The notes beneath the pieces were generated by a model that saw nothing but the letters and a program-made list of their open reading frames with translations, was not told the origin of the DNA and searched no databases. The position numbers were made by a program, and so were the translations under genes. A stretch of 64,000 nt of DNA from Streptomyces antimycoticus (lineage in GTDB: Bacteria > Actinomycetota > Actinomycetes > Streptomycetales > Streptomycetaceae): NCBI RefSeq assembly GCF_005405925.1, contig NZ_BJHV01000001.1, positions 4,278,001 to 4,342,000 of the forward strand, given 5' to 3'. Below, piece after piece: positions 26,651-37,688 of this stretch; positions within the stretch are counted from its first letter, which is position 1; every line of letters begins with the position of its first letter.

Positions 26651-26992
26651 CTACAGGTAGAGCCCCGTGGAGTCCTCCGCGCCCTCCAGCCGCTCGGCGG
26701 CCACCGCGTGCAGATCGCGCTCCCGCATCAGGACGTAGGCGACCCCCCGGACCTCGACCTCGGCGCGGTCCTCCGGGTCGTAGAGCACCCGGTCACCGGG
26801 CTCCACGGTCCGTACGCTCTGCCCGACCGCGACCACCTCGGCCCAGGCCAGCCGCCTGCCGACCGCCGCGGTGGCGGGGATGACGATGCCGCCGGACGAC
26901 CGGCGCTCGCCCTCCGGAATGTCGGTGCGGACCAGCACACGGTCGTGCAGCATCCGGATGGGCAGCTTGTCATGGGTCGTGTTCGCACTCAC
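26651..26992 (-). CDS. GroES-like co-chaperone family protein
   Basis: 113 residues from GTG 26992. The GroES beta-barrel is recognisable: IRMLHDRVLVRTD, SSGGIVIPATA, AEVVAVGQSVRTVEPGDRVLYDP and YVLMRERDLHAV. The mobile-loop region (IPEGERRSSGG) is shorter and more charged than in GroES itself, and no groEL is adjacent. It is therefore a GroES-fold paralogue of a type found in actinobacteria rather than the main co-chaperonin. It lies upstream of the PBP on the opposite strand and next to DUF3618. Confidence 0.8.
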   Translation of the reverse strand: MSANTTHDKLPIRMLHDRVLVRTDIPEGERRSSGGIVIPATAAVGRRLAWAEVVAVGQSVRTVEPGDRVLYDPEDRAEVEVRGVAYVLMRERDLHAVAAERLEGAEDSTGLYL

Positions 26993-27055
26993 GCCATGAC
27001 CGTACCTGGCCGGACGGCGCGATGACGCCTCAGGGCCGGTGCCGGCCGTCTTCGC

Positions 27056-27418
27056 TCAGCGCCGCCGCTTGGAGCACCACGAGGAGCGGGACGCCTTGGC
27101 GGACCGGGAGGACCGCGCCGAGAGCGCGAGCAGCCCGACCAGTCCGGCCACGGCGAGCGCGACCGGCACGATCCGCTCCATGCGAGGCCGGCCCTCCTCC
27201 GACACCAACTGGCCGCGCACGCCCGCCACCACGCGGTTGGCGGACACATAGGCCCGCCCGGCGGTCCGGTCCACGGCCGACGCCGCCTTCGCCTTCGCAT
27301 CCCCGATGATCGTCTTCGGGTGCACCCGCACCCCGATCTCGTCGAGCGTCACGGCGAGCTCCTGCCGCCTGCGGGCGATGTCCGCCTCGATCTGCGCAGG
27401 GGTCCTGGCATCCGACAC
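27056..27418 (-). CDS. DUF3618 domain membrane protein
   Basis: About 120 residues. The valine codon (GTG) before SDARTPAQ is taken as the start because GGAGG lies upstream; the open frame extends farther without a start signal. The DUF3618 block is ARTPAQIEADIARRRQELAVTLDEIGVRVHPKTIIG. A Lys/Ala region, one membrane helix (VALAVAGLVGLLAL) and a very basic tail follow. The family is common in actinobacteria and of unknown function. Confidence 0.8.
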   Translation of the reverse strand: MSDARTPAQIEADIARRRQELAVTLDEIGVRVHPKTIIGDAKAKAASAVDRTAGRAYVSANRVVAGVRGQLVSEEGRPRMERIVPVALAVAGLVGLLALSARSSRSAKASRSSWCSKRRR

Positions 27419-27556
27419 CGCGCTGCCTCCGTCAGTCTCGATGATTCGTGATGGACAGTCTGTCAGCTCGCTCTCCTCCCCGCCCCACGGCACCCCCGGA
27501 CGGGAAGCTGGCTAATGTCGGGTACGTACCCCCGATGCCACGAGGAGCACCAGACC

Positions 27557-28023
27557 ATGAGCGAGCGACTGCAGCCCGGCGACACCGCCCCGCCTTCACC
27601 CTCCCCGACGCGGACGGCAGGGAGGTCTCGCTCGCCGACCACGCCGGCCGCAAGGTGATCGTCTACTTCTACCCCGCCGCGCTCACCCCCGGTTGCACCA
27701 AGCAGGCGTGCGACTTCACCGACAACCTCGCCTTCCTGACCGACCACGGCTACGACGTCATCGGCATCTCGCCCGACAAGCCCGAGAAGCTGGCCAAGTT
27801 CCGCGACCAGGAGGACCTGAAGGTCACGCTCCTCGCCGACCCCGCCAAGGAGACCCTGGAGGCGTACGGCGCCTTCGGCGAGAAGAAGCTCTACGGCAAG
27901 ACGGTCATCGGCGTAATCCGCTCCACCGTCATCGTCGACGAGCAGGGCAAGGTCGAACGCGCCCTGTACAACGTCAAGGCCACCGGCCACGTAGCCAAGA
28001 TCATCAAAGACCTGGGGCTGTGA
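27557..28023 (+). pseudogene. bcp: Thioredoxin-dependent peroxiredoxin Bcp, frameshifted as read
   Basis: ATG 27557 (GAGGAG upstream) opens with MSERLQPGDTAP, but the frame breaks at the C4 run 27588-27591. The remainder, FTLPDADGREVSL onward, is in the next frame to TGA 28023. One inserted C gives a normal Bcp of about 155 residues. The peroxidatic Cys is in LTPGCTKQACDF, whose second Cys is the resolving residue, as in the atypical two-Cys Bcp/PrxQ group. The enzyme reduces peroxides with thioredoxin in the cytoplasm. A sequencing error is likely. Confidence 0.85.
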
Positions 28024-28081
28024 CGGACCCGGGGCTGCCGCCCCGGCCCCCGTTCACCAGGCAGTACCATGACCGTGCCGA

Positions 28082-28165
28082 GCGGCCGTGATGGAATTGG
28101 CAGTCATGCTGGGTTTAGGTCCCAGTGGGGTAACTCCCGTGAGGGTTCGAGTCCCTCCGGCCGCA
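28082..28165 (+). tRNA. tRNA-Leu (anticodon UAG)
   Basis: The acceptor stem GCGGCCG pairs with CGGCCGC. The anticodon arm is CTGGG-TTTAGGT-CCCAG with anticodon TAG at 28116-28118. A long variable arm (GTGGGGTAACTCCC region) marks a class II tRNA, and the T arm holds GGTTCGAGTCC. The discriminator is A and CCA is not encoded. It reads the rare CUA leucine codon. Confidence 0.95.
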
Positions 28166-28179
28166 CGTCGCGCGAACCC

Positions 28180-28210
28180 AGGCCCGGCCCGCCAATCGCG
28201 GGCCGGGCCT
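28180..28210. terminator. Hairpin terminator between tRNA-Leu and rdgB
   Basis: A perfect 13-bp stem (AGGCCCGGCCCGC and its complement) with a 5-nt loop lies between convergent transcription units. Confidence 0.8.
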
Positions 28211-28227
28211 GCGGCGTCCTACGGGGC

Positions 28228-28863
28228 TCACCCCAGGAGTTCGCGGACGATCGGGGCGATGGCGCGGAACGCCTTGCCGCGGTGGCTGATGGCGTTCTTC
28301 TCCTCCGGGTCCAGTTCGGCACAGGTGCGGGTCTCGCCGTGGGGCTGGAGGATCGGGTCGTAGCCGAACCCCCCGCCGCCCACGGGCTCATGACGGAGCG
28401 TGCCGGCGAGCCGGCCGGAGACGACGCGCTCGGTGCCGTCGGGGAGGGCGAGGGCGGCGGCGCAGGCGAAGTGGGCGCCGCGGTGTTCGTCGGGGACGTC
28501 AAAGAGCTGGGCGAGCAGCAGGTCGAGGTTGGCGCGGTCGTCGCCGTGCCGGCCCGACCAGCGGGCCGAGAAGATGCCGGGGGCGCCCCCGAGGACGTCC
28601 ACGCAGAGGCCGGAGTCGTCGGCGATGGCAGGGTGGCCGGTGGCCTGGGCGAGGGCGTGGGCCTTGAGGAGGGCGTTCTCCGCGAAGGTCACGCCGGTCT
28701 CCTTGACGTCCGGGACCTCCGGATAGGCGTCGGCGCCGACGAGTTCGGCGTCGAGGCCGGCCTCGCCCAGGATCGAGCGCAGTTCGGTGATCTTGTAGGC
28801 GTTGCGGGTCGCGAGGACCAGACGGCGGGGGTGTGGGCGGTGTCCCTCAATGTGTTGCTGCAT
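28228..28863 (-). CDS. rdgB: RdgB/HAM1 non-canonical purine NTP pyrophosphatase
   Basis: 211 residues. The substrate motif LATRNAYK near the N-terminus, FAENALLKAHALAQATG, IADDSGLCVDVLGGAPGIFSARW and GGGFGYDPI with SHRGKAF cover the family. The enzyme hydrolyses dITP and XTP to monophosphates to keep them out of DNA and RNA. It is third in a minus-strand series after rph and a small lipoprotein gene, the usual rph-rdgB arrangement in actinobacteria. ATG 28863 has only a weak ribosome site. Confidence 0.93.
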   Translation of the reverse strand: MQQHIEGHRPHPRRLVLATRNAYKITELRSILGEAGLDAELVGADAYPEVPDVKETGVTFAENALLKAHALAQATGHPAIADDSGLCVDVLGGAPGIFSARWSGRHGDDRANLDLLLAQLFDVPDEHRGAHFACAAALALPDGTERVVSGRLAGTLRHEPVGGGGFGYDPILQPHGETRTCAELDPEEKNAISHRGKAFRAIAPIVRELLG

Positions 28864-28886
28864 AGCTCTCGATTATCGAGGGGAGG

Positions 28887-29282
28887 TCAGGGAGAGCAGA
28901 CACCGGTCAGCTCGCCCGCCGCGTCCCTGACCGGAGTCATATCGGGGTGCTTGCCGCTGTCCACGGACTTCTGGACGTTGTCCAGGGCCTTCTGGAGGTC
29001 GTCCACGGCCTTGCCGACGTCCGCGCTGTCGGTGCGGTCGCCCACCTTGTCGATGTCCTTGTCGAGGGCGTCCAGGATCTTGTCGGCGTCCTGCGGATTG
29101 GCCGCGGCGCCGCTCAGGGCGTCCTGGAGGTCGTCCACGTCGTTGGTTATCTCGACCGCGAGCTGGGCGCAGTCGAGGGCCTTCTCCACCGCGCTGCACC
29201 CGACGGTGACCGGCACGATGAGCGCGACGGCGGCGAGTGCGGTGACGGCGGTGGTACGGCGGTGACGGTGGCGCGGCGCCAT
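28887..29282 (-). CDS. Small secreted lipoprotein of unknown function
   Basis: 131 residues, GGAAGG upstream of ATG 29282. A basic N-terminus, a hydrophobic stretch (VTALAAVALIVPV) and lipobox TVGC indicate a lipoprotein. The mature part is acidic and helical (VDDLQDALSGAA, KILDALDKDIDKVGD, KAVDDLQKALDNVQKSVD) with a second Cys near each end. The Leu spacing suggests a coiled coil. It lies between rph and rdgB on the same strand. Confidence 0.72.
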   Translation of the reverse strand: MAPRHRHRRTTAVTALAAVALIVPVTVGCSAVEKALDCAQLAVEITNDVDDLQDALSGAAANPQDADKILDALDKDIDKVGDRTDSADVGKAVDDLQKALDNVQKSVDSGKHPDMTPVRDAAGELTGVCSP

Positions 29283-29361
29283 GGAGTGGGTCCTTCCCCG
29301 GGAACGGTGCTGGTACCTGACTAAACGCCGGGCGCCGCGCGACGGTTGCTTCGTGCCGCCG

Positions 29362-30093
<732 letters not shown>

Positions 30094-30174
30094 GAGATGA
30101 GCCTATCGGCATCGCGGAGGCCCCCGGTCCGCGTCCGGCGAGGGCCCCGCCCCGGGGGACGGCGCTCCCGGCCG

Positions 30175-30214
30175 GGAAGGTCACCTCAGGTCCCGGAAGG
30201 TCACATCAGGTCTT
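30175..30214. repeat. 20-bp tandem duplication at the 3' end of nagF
   Basis: Units 30175-30194 and 30195-30214 (GGAAGGTCAC-C/A-TCAGGTC) differ at three positions. The second unit holds the nagF stop; the first is a copy past the stop with its own TGA. Confidence 0.75.
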
Positions 30215-30434
30215 CGATCTCGGCGGCGACGGGGTCCGCGTCGGCGCCGATGACCACCTGGATCGCGGTGCCCATCTTCACCACGCCATGCGCGCCAGCG
30301 GCCTTCAGCAGGGCCTCGTCGACCAGGGCGGCGTCCTTGACCTCGGTACGCAGACGGGTGATGCAGCCCTCGATCTCGACGATGTTGTCGATCCCGCCGA
30401 GCCCCTCGACGATCTTGTCAGCCTTGGTGGCCAT
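30201..30434 (-). CDS. nagF: PTS EIIB subunit (glucose/N-acetylglucosamine family)
   Basis: 77 residues from ATG 30434, with AGGAG upstream. The phosphorylated residue is Cys24 in EIEGCITRLRTEV, as in the EIIB(Glc) family. KADKIVEGLGGIDNI and KMGTAIQVVIGADADPVAAEIE complete the domain. It transfers phosphate from the EIIA protein to sugar entering through EIIC. In S. coelicolor the matching gene serves GlcNAc uptake with NagE2. It is divergent from the EIIC gene, with DasR-like sites between. Confidence 0.88.
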   Translation of the reverse strand: MATKADKIVEGLGGIDNIVEIEGCITRLRTEVKDAALVDEALLKAAGAHGVVKMGTAIQVVIGADADPVAAEIEDLM

Positions 30435-30481
30435 GTTCGCTCCTGTCGTCCTGCTGTCCGCGTGGTGTCCGCGATGCGGCA

Positions 30482-30497
30482 AGTGGTCTACACCATT
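30482..30497. promoter_or_regulatory. DasR-type operator (dre) upstream of nagF
   Basis: AGTGGTCTACACCATT matches the dre consensus A-C/G-TGGTCTAGACCA-C/G-T in 14 of 16 positions. It lies 48 bp upstream of the nagF start, as expected for GlcNAc-6P-controlled repression. Confidence 0.8.
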
Positions 30498-30564
30498 ATG
30501 CGGGTGAGGAAGTCACTCGTCACTTGGAACGATAGATTCCTTTAGCGGATCCCTACGTGCTACA

Positions 30565-30596
30565 ACAGGTCTACACCACATGTGGTTTAGACCATA
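30565..30596. promoter_or_regulatory. Two abutting DasR-type operators upstream of nagE2
   Basis: ACAGGTCTACACCACA (30565-30580) is followed directly by TGTGGTTTAGACCATA (30581-30596). Each resembles the dre consensus, and the two are near reverse complements of each other, forming a larger symmetric unit 49 bp before the nagE2 ATG. Confidence 0.78.
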
Positions 30597-30644
30597 GCGC
30601 GGGCCGCCCCTCCCCTGAGAGCCCGCCTCACCAGGAGGAATCCG

Positions 30645-31877
<1,233 letters not shown>

Positions 31878-31898
31878 CCACCGAGCGTGCGAAACGGC

Positions 31899-31932
31899 GA
31901 AGCTCCGGGCTGGTCCTCCAGCCCGGCGCTTC
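31899..31932. terminator. Hairpin terminator after nagE2
   Basis: GGGCTGG pairs with CCAGCCC around TCCT, extended by an outer GAAGC-GCTTC pairing, between convergent nagE2 and the MBL gene. Confidence 0.75.
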
Positions 31933-31947
31933 TGCGTTCACCGCCGG

Positions 31948-32700
31948 TTACACCTCGTAGACCGCGCCCGCCTTGGCCAGCTCCACCGGGCCGCCGAAGA
32001 CCGCCTGGGCGTCGCGCTGGTTGATCTGGGGGTCCGTCCACGGCGGGATGTGGGTGAGCACCATGCTCCCGACCCCCGCCCGCAGCGCGTGTTCACCCGC
32101 CTGGCGGCCGTTGAGATGCAGCTCCGGGATGTCCTCCTTGCCGTGCGTGAAGGCCGCCTCGCACAGGAAGAGGTCCCCGCCCCGGGCCAGGTCCACCAGG
32201 GCCTCACAGGGGCCCGTGTCGCCCGAGTAGACCAGCGAGCGGCCGCCGTACTCGATCCGGAAGCCGAACGCCTCCACGGGGTGGCAGACGCGCTCGGCGC
32301 GGATGGTGAAGGGGCCGATGTCGAAGCTGCCGGGCGTCAGGGTGCGGAAGTCGAAGACCTCACGCATCGATTTCTCATCGGGCAGGTCGTCGTACGCCTG
32401 GACCAGCCGCCGCTCGGTGTCCTCGGGGCCGTAGACGGGGATCGCCTCGGCGCGGCCACCGTCGTGCCGGTAGTAGCGAGCGACGAAGTATCCGCACATG
32501 TCGATGAAGTGATCGGGGTGGAGATGGGACAGCAGTACGGCGTCGAGGTCGTAGAGACCGCAGTGGCGCTGCAGCTCGCCAAGGGCGCCATTGCCCATGT
32601 CGAGGAGCAGCCGGAAGCCGTCGGCCTCTACGAGGTAGCTCGAGCAGGCCGATTCCGCGGACGGGAACGACCCTGAGCATCCGACGACGGTGAGCTTCAT
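31948..32700 (-). CDS. MBL-fold metallohydrolase (RNase Z-like)
   Basis: 250 residues from ATG 32700, with GGAGG upstream. The metal motif is HLHPDH (59-64), followed by further ligands in CHPVEAFGFRIEYGG, YSGDTGPCEAL and the C-terminal LTHIPPW. The overall order resembles RNase Z and related hydrolases, but it lacks the long RNase Z exosite arm, so the substrate is uncertain. It is convergent with nagE2 and lies downstream of the cys genes on the same strand, separated by about 190 bp. Confidence 0.85.
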   Translation of the reverse strand: MKLTVVGCSGSFPSAESACSSYLVEADGFRLLLDMGNGALGELQRHCGLYDLDAVLLSHLHPDHFIDMCGYFVARYYRHDGGRAEAIPVYGPEDTERRLVQAYDDLPDEKSMREVFDFRTLTPGSFDIGPFTIRAERVCHPVEAFGFRIEYGGRSLVYSGDTGPCEALVDLARGGDLFLCEAAFTHGKEDIPELHLNGRQAGEHALRAGVGSMVLTHIPPWTDPQINQRDAQAVFGGPVELAKAGAVYEV

Positions 32701-32891
32701 GAAGCAGGAACCTCCTTGAGGGGTCCCCATGCCGAAGGCCATGGGCGGGTGCGGGGGGTCATGCGGTGCCCACGAGCGTAAGGCGCAAAAGCCCAGGCAG
32801 CTCCTCCACGGGGCCGCGTTGTGGGCGGAATCACCAGGACGGAGCCGGGTGGCGCCCGGCCCTGCCCCCGCCGGCCGATCGGCCCGATGGA

Positions 32892-34174
<1,283 letters not shown>

Positions 34175-34267
34175 TCTTAAGCTCCTGTCGGAGGGCGGGG
34201 TGGACTCCCGGGCCGGAGCGGCCGGGAGGGCGTCGTCGAAGGGCGTCGGGGCGTCTCGGGCGCGCGC

Positions 34268-34348
34268 TCAGGCGGCCACGGCGCGGCGCGGACACATCGC
34301 GCTGGCGAGCCGGCACAGGTCGACGTGGAGCCGCGCCACGAGCAGCAT
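34268..34348 (-). CDS. Putative cysteine-containing leader peptide
   Basis: 26 residues, MLLVARLHVDLCRLASAMC followed by a short basic end; a longer start at 34384 is possible. The LHVDLCR core recurs in short ORFs upstream of sulfur-assimilation genes in Streptomyces and is annotated as a putative leader peptide. Two Cys codons suggest control by charged tRNA-Cys. It lies about 94 bp before cysO, between mec and cysO. Attenuation is inferred. Confidence 0.65.
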   Translation of the reverse strand: MLLVARLHVDLCRLASAMCPRRAVAA

Positions 34349-34475
34349 GCCCGGCGTCTTCTCGCTCACGTCATCGAAAACCATGGACTCATCGTATCGA
34401 TTCCCGGTCCGGCCTCGGGTAGGTCATCCCATAATACGGATGGGTAACGACCACGATACGAGACGCGCAGGCCAT

Positions 34476-34901
34476 TCAGCCGCCCGGGACGATCTCGACC
34501 TCTTCCTCGGTGACCTCGCCGTCCACGATCCGGAAGGACCGGAACTGGACGGGTCCCTCGTCATTGCCGCATTCGGCCGTGGAGACCAGGACGTAGTGGG
34601 CACCGGGCTCATTGGCGTAGGAGATATCGGTACGGGAGGGGTAGGCCTCGGTGGCGGTGTGCGAGTGGTAGATGACGACCGGCTCCTCGTCCCGGTCGTC
34701 CATCTCGCGGTAGAGCTTGAGCAGGTCACCCGAGTCGAACTCGTAGAAGGTGGGCGAGCGGGCAGCATTCAGCATCGGGATGAACCGCTCGGGGCGGCCG
34801 CTTCCGGCCGGGCCCGCGATCACGCCACATGCCTCGTCGGGGTGGTCGGCGCGGGCGTGCGCGACGATCTTGTCGTGAAGCGCCTGGGTGATGGTCAGCA
34901 T
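34476..34901 (-). CDS. mec: Mec-type JAMM/M67 metalloprotease
   Basis: About 141 residues from ATG 34901 (GTG 34907 also possible; ribosome site weak). The JAMM zinc motif is HSHTATEAYPSRTD (H-x-H-x7-S-x2-D), with the upstream Glu in DEACGVIAG. In M. tuberculosis Mec+ releases cysteine from the CysO-Cys adduct made by CysM. It lies upstream of cysO and cysM on the same strand with the leader peptide between. It could also trim the CysO tail, which is untested. Confidence 0.9.
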   Translation of the reverse strand: MLTITQALHDKIVAHARADHPDEACGVIAGPAGSGRPERFIPMLNAARSPTFYEFDSGDLLKLYREMDDRDEEPVVIYHSHTATEAYPSRTDISYANEPGAHYVLVSTAECGNDEGPVQFRSFRIVDGEVTEEEVEIVPGG

Positions 34902-34973
34902 GAGCACACAATAGGAAAGAAAAAGGGGGCGGCGCGCAGCGCCCCGGTTGAGGGTGGTGGCGGGAGACGGGCG

Positions 34974-35005
34974 GGCGGGCTCCGGACAGTGGTCCGGAGC
35001 CCGCC
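34974..35005. terminator. Hairpin terminator after the amino-acid permease
   Basis: A perfect 14-bp stem (GGCGGGCTCCGGAC with its complement) has an AGTG loop, 34 nt past the permease stop. Confidence 0.8.
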
Positions 35006-35038
35006 TGCTGAGATACAGCGCCCGAAGGGCGATACGGC

Positions 35039-36451
35039 TTACTTGCGCGCGTACTCCGGCTCCGCCTCGGCGCGGGCACCCGGCTGGCCACCCTCGCGCG
35101 ACTTCAGCAGGAACCAGCCGATCACCAGGAGGACGGCCCAGCCGGCACCCACGTACAGACAGACCCGGGCGTCCTTGTCGTACGCGATCAGGCCGGTCAC
35201 GATGATCAGGAAGATCAGCGCCACCCAGCTGAAGGCCGCGCCGCCCGGGGCCGGGAAGGACGAGGCCGGCAGCCGGCCGGAGGTCACCGCCTTGCGGTAC
35301 TTGATATGGCTGAGCAGGATCATCGCCCAGGCCCAGATGCCCGCGGCCGTGGCCACCGAGGTGACGTACTCGAACGCCTTCTCCGGGACGACGTAGTTGA
35401 GGACCACGCCGATGCCCATCAGCATCACCGAGACGGTGATGCCGATGGCCGGGGTCTTGCGGGCGTTGAGCATCCCGAAGGCCCGCGGGGCCTCGTTGTT
35501 GGCGGCCAGGCCGCGCAGCATCCGGCCGGTGGAGTACATCCCGGAGTTACAGGAGGACAGGGCCGCGGTGAGCACGACGAAGTTGACGATGCCGGCCGCG
35601 AACGGGATGCCGATCTTGGAGAAGGCATGCACGAAGGGGCTCTCGCCGGCCGAGAACTCGGTCCACTTGACGACGGCGAGCAGCACCACCAGGGCACCGA
35701 CGTAGAAGATGATGATGCGCCAGGGCAGCGTGTTGATCGCCTTGGGCAGGGTCTTCTCGGGGTCCTCGGACTCGCCCGCGGTGACGCCGACCAGCTCGAC
35801 GGCGAGGTAGGCGAACATCACGCCCTGGAGGGTCATCAGGCTGTCGCCGATGCCGTTGGGGAAGAAGCCGCCGTGGGACCAGAGGTTGGAGGCGGCCGCG
35901 GTGTCACCGGCGTCGGAGAAGCCGAGGGTGAGCACGCCCAGACCGATGACGATCATGCCGATGATCGCGGTGACCTTGACCATCGAGAACCAGAACTCGA
36001 CCTCACCGAAGATCTTCACCGAGATCAGGTTGACGCCGAACAGCACCACCAGGAAGACCAGGGCGCTGACCCACTGCGGGATCGAGGGGTACCAGTAGTT
36101 GATGTAGATGGCGGCGGCCGTGAGCTCGGCCATGCCGGTCACCACCCACATCAGCCAGTACGTCCACCCCGTGACAAAGCCGAAGAACGGGCCGAGGAAC
36201 TCCCGGGCGTACTCCGCGAAGGACCCGGAGACCGGGCGGTAGAGGAGCAGCTCACCGAGCGCTCTCATGATGAAGAAGATGACCACGCCCGCGAGGGCGT
36301 ACATCAGGATGATGCTGGGGCCGGCCTTGGCGATGTTCGCTCCGGCGCCCATGAACAGGCCGACGCCGATGGCGCCACCGATTGCGATCATCTGCACCTG
36401 GCGACTGCCCAGGCCCCGCTCATAGCCCTCTTCAGGAGCCGCTGAGGTCAT
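35039..36451 (-). CDS. Amino-acid permease (APC family)
   Basis: 470 residues with twelve predicted membrane segments. The N-terminal block GLGSRQVQMIAIGGAIGVGL and later ELVGVTAGESEDPEKTLPKAI are the signature of the amino-acid transporter (AAT) subfamily that includes AnsP, GabP and CycA. The exact substrate is undetermined. It is monocistronic, ending at a strong hairpin. A perfect 16-bp palindrome lies 84 bp upstream and may be an operator. Confidence 0.88.
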   Translation of the reverse strand: MTSAAPEEGYERGLGSRQVQMIAIGGAIGVGLFMGAGANIAKAGPSIILMYALAGVVIFFIMRALGELLLYRPVSGSFAEYAREFLGPFFGFVTGWTYWLMWVVTGMAELTAAAIYINYWYPSIPQWVSALVFLVVLFGVNLISVKIFGEVEFWFSMVKVTAIIGMIVIGLGVLTLGFSDAGDTAAASNLWSHGGFFPNGIGDSLMTLQGVMFAYLAVELVGVTAGESEDPEKTLPKAINTLPWRIIIFYVGALVVLLAVVKWTEFSAGESPFVHAFSKIGIPFAAGIVNFVVLTAALSSCNSGMYSTGRMLRGLAANNEAPRAFGMLNARKTPAIGITVSVMLMGIGVVLNYVVPEKAFEYVTSVATAAGIWAWAMILLSHIKYRKAVTSGRLPASSFPAPGGAAFSWVALIFLIIVTGLIAYDKDARVCLYVGAGWAVLLVIGWFLLKSREGGQPGARAEAEPEYARK

Positions 36452-36534
36452 ATTGCTGCGCCTTTCTCCCTGTGGCGGCTGGCTGGCGATCGTGAAGATT
36501 TACCACGACCGCAACACTGATCGACTGAGCCGCG

Positions 36535-36550
36535 TGTGGTGCACACCACA
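36535..36550. promoter_or_regulatory. Perfect 16-bp palindrome upstream of the permease
   Basis: TGTGGTGCACACCACA is fully self-complementary and lies 84 bp before the permease start. Half-sites TGGT/ACCA resemble those of GntR-family repressors, including DasR, but the centre GCAC differs from the dre CTAG. Confidence 0.5.
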
Positions 36551-36683
36551 GGAAGAAGCGGACAAAAGTTATTCAGTGCAACAAAGTACACAACCGCAGT
36601 GATGCGATCGTTATCCGGAGTTGAGCATCCTCTAAACGAACACTCAGTTATCGCCGGAGGGAGCTATTCCGGCACCAAGAGAG

Positions 36684-37294
36684 CTATTCCGGCATCAGGG
36701 TCTCGACCAGGGTCTCCTGCAGCCCACCGAGCCAGAAGTACGCCATCACCATCGGCTTGCGCGGATCGGAGTCGGGCAGCCGCAGCAGGTCACCGCCGTC
36801 GTCCTCGTCGGTGACCTCCAGCCGGGTCCCGATGGCCAGCCGCAGGTCGTTCAGGGCGGTCAGCCAGTGCCGGGCCTTCTCCGGCGCCAGCTCCAGCACG
36901 CCCGGGGCCCCGGCGGACGCTCCGGAGGCCAGCGAGTCCAGGTCGCGCACGACCGTCAGGGCGTCGTCGCGCTTGCGCGCCCGCAGGTCGTTCTCGGTGA
37001 AGCGGCGGAACTCCGCCGACGCCTCCCGCGCCTCCTTCTCCTCCCGCGACCCCAGCTCCTGGCCCGGGGGGCAGTAGGCGTCCGGGAACAGCCGGGCCAG
37101 CGCCGGATCGGCCGGCGGCTTGCTGGGGCCGTCGGCGAAGAGCGCGTCCAGGGGGTCACCGCCCCGGCGGGCTGGTCGCCCGGGCCGATCAGCTCGGCGA
37201 GCTGCATGGCCAGGCTGCGCAGAATGGAGATCTCGACCTCGTCCAGCGCGAGGGAGGCACCGCCGCCGGGCAGCGGCTCGAACCGTCCCGACAT
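36684..37294 (-). pseudogene. DUF2017 family protein, frameshifted as read
   Basis: ATG 37294 overlaps the clpS stop (TGATG). The first frame gives [20 protein letters not shown] and SLAMQLAELIGPGD, then fails. The continuation (DPLDALFADGPSKPP, ARLFPDAYCP, then RDLDSLASG and MAYFWLGGLQETLVETLMPE) is in the next frame. One base added to the C4 run at 37162-37165 gives about 203 residues. DUF2017 proteins are found beside clpS across actinobacteria and have no known activity; a role with the Clp protease is only suggested by this position. Confidence 0.8.
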
Positions 37295-37605
37295 CAGCGC
37301 TCCTGCTGGAGGGTCGCCCACAGGCCGTAGCCGTGCATCGCCTGCACGTCGCGCTCCATTTCCTCGCGGCTGCCGCTCGAGACGATCGCGCGGCCTTTGT
37401 GGTGGACGTCGAGCATCAAACGGTGCGCCTTGTCCTTGGGATAGCCGAAATAGCTCTGGAAGACGTAGGTCACGTAGCTCATGAGATTGACGGGGTCGTT
37501 GTGCACCACCGTCACCCAGGGAACGTCGGGCTCGGGCACCGACATCGGCGCTTCACGGGTTTCGGGACGTTCGGTCTCCACGGGCGTGACACTCACACGT
37601 CCCAT
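37294..37605 (-). CDS. clpS: ATP-dependent Clp protease adaptor ClpS
   Basis: 103 residues from ATG 37605, the start consistent with other Streptomyces ClpS proteins ([15 protein letters not shown]). The core [21 protein letters not shown] and [16 protein letters not shown] contains the N-end-rule binding residues ([12 protein letters not shown]). It delivers proteins with destabilising N-terminal residues to ClpA/ClpC. It overlaps the DUF2017 gene and is divergent from pncB. Confidence 0.93.
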   Translation of the reverse strand: MGRVSVTPVETERPETREAPMSVPEPDVPWVTVVHNDPVNLMSYVTYVFQSYFGYPKDKAHRLMLDVHHKGRAIVSSGSREEMERDVQAMHGYGLWATLQQER

Positions 37606-37674
37606 GCTGCCACCCGGCACTGGCCGTCGCATAAACCGGCACCCAGATCTCGTCACTCTGACGAGTACGGGAGG

Positions 37675-37680
37675 TAGCAT
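37675..37680 (+). promoter_or_regulatory. TAGCAT -10 box of pncB
   Basis: A TANNNT box lies 8 nt before ATG 37689. GGGAGG just upstream overlaps the box region and is too far away to serve as a typical ribosome site, so a leaderless mRNA is likely. Confidence 0.45.
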
Positions 37681-37688
37681 CGTCGACC

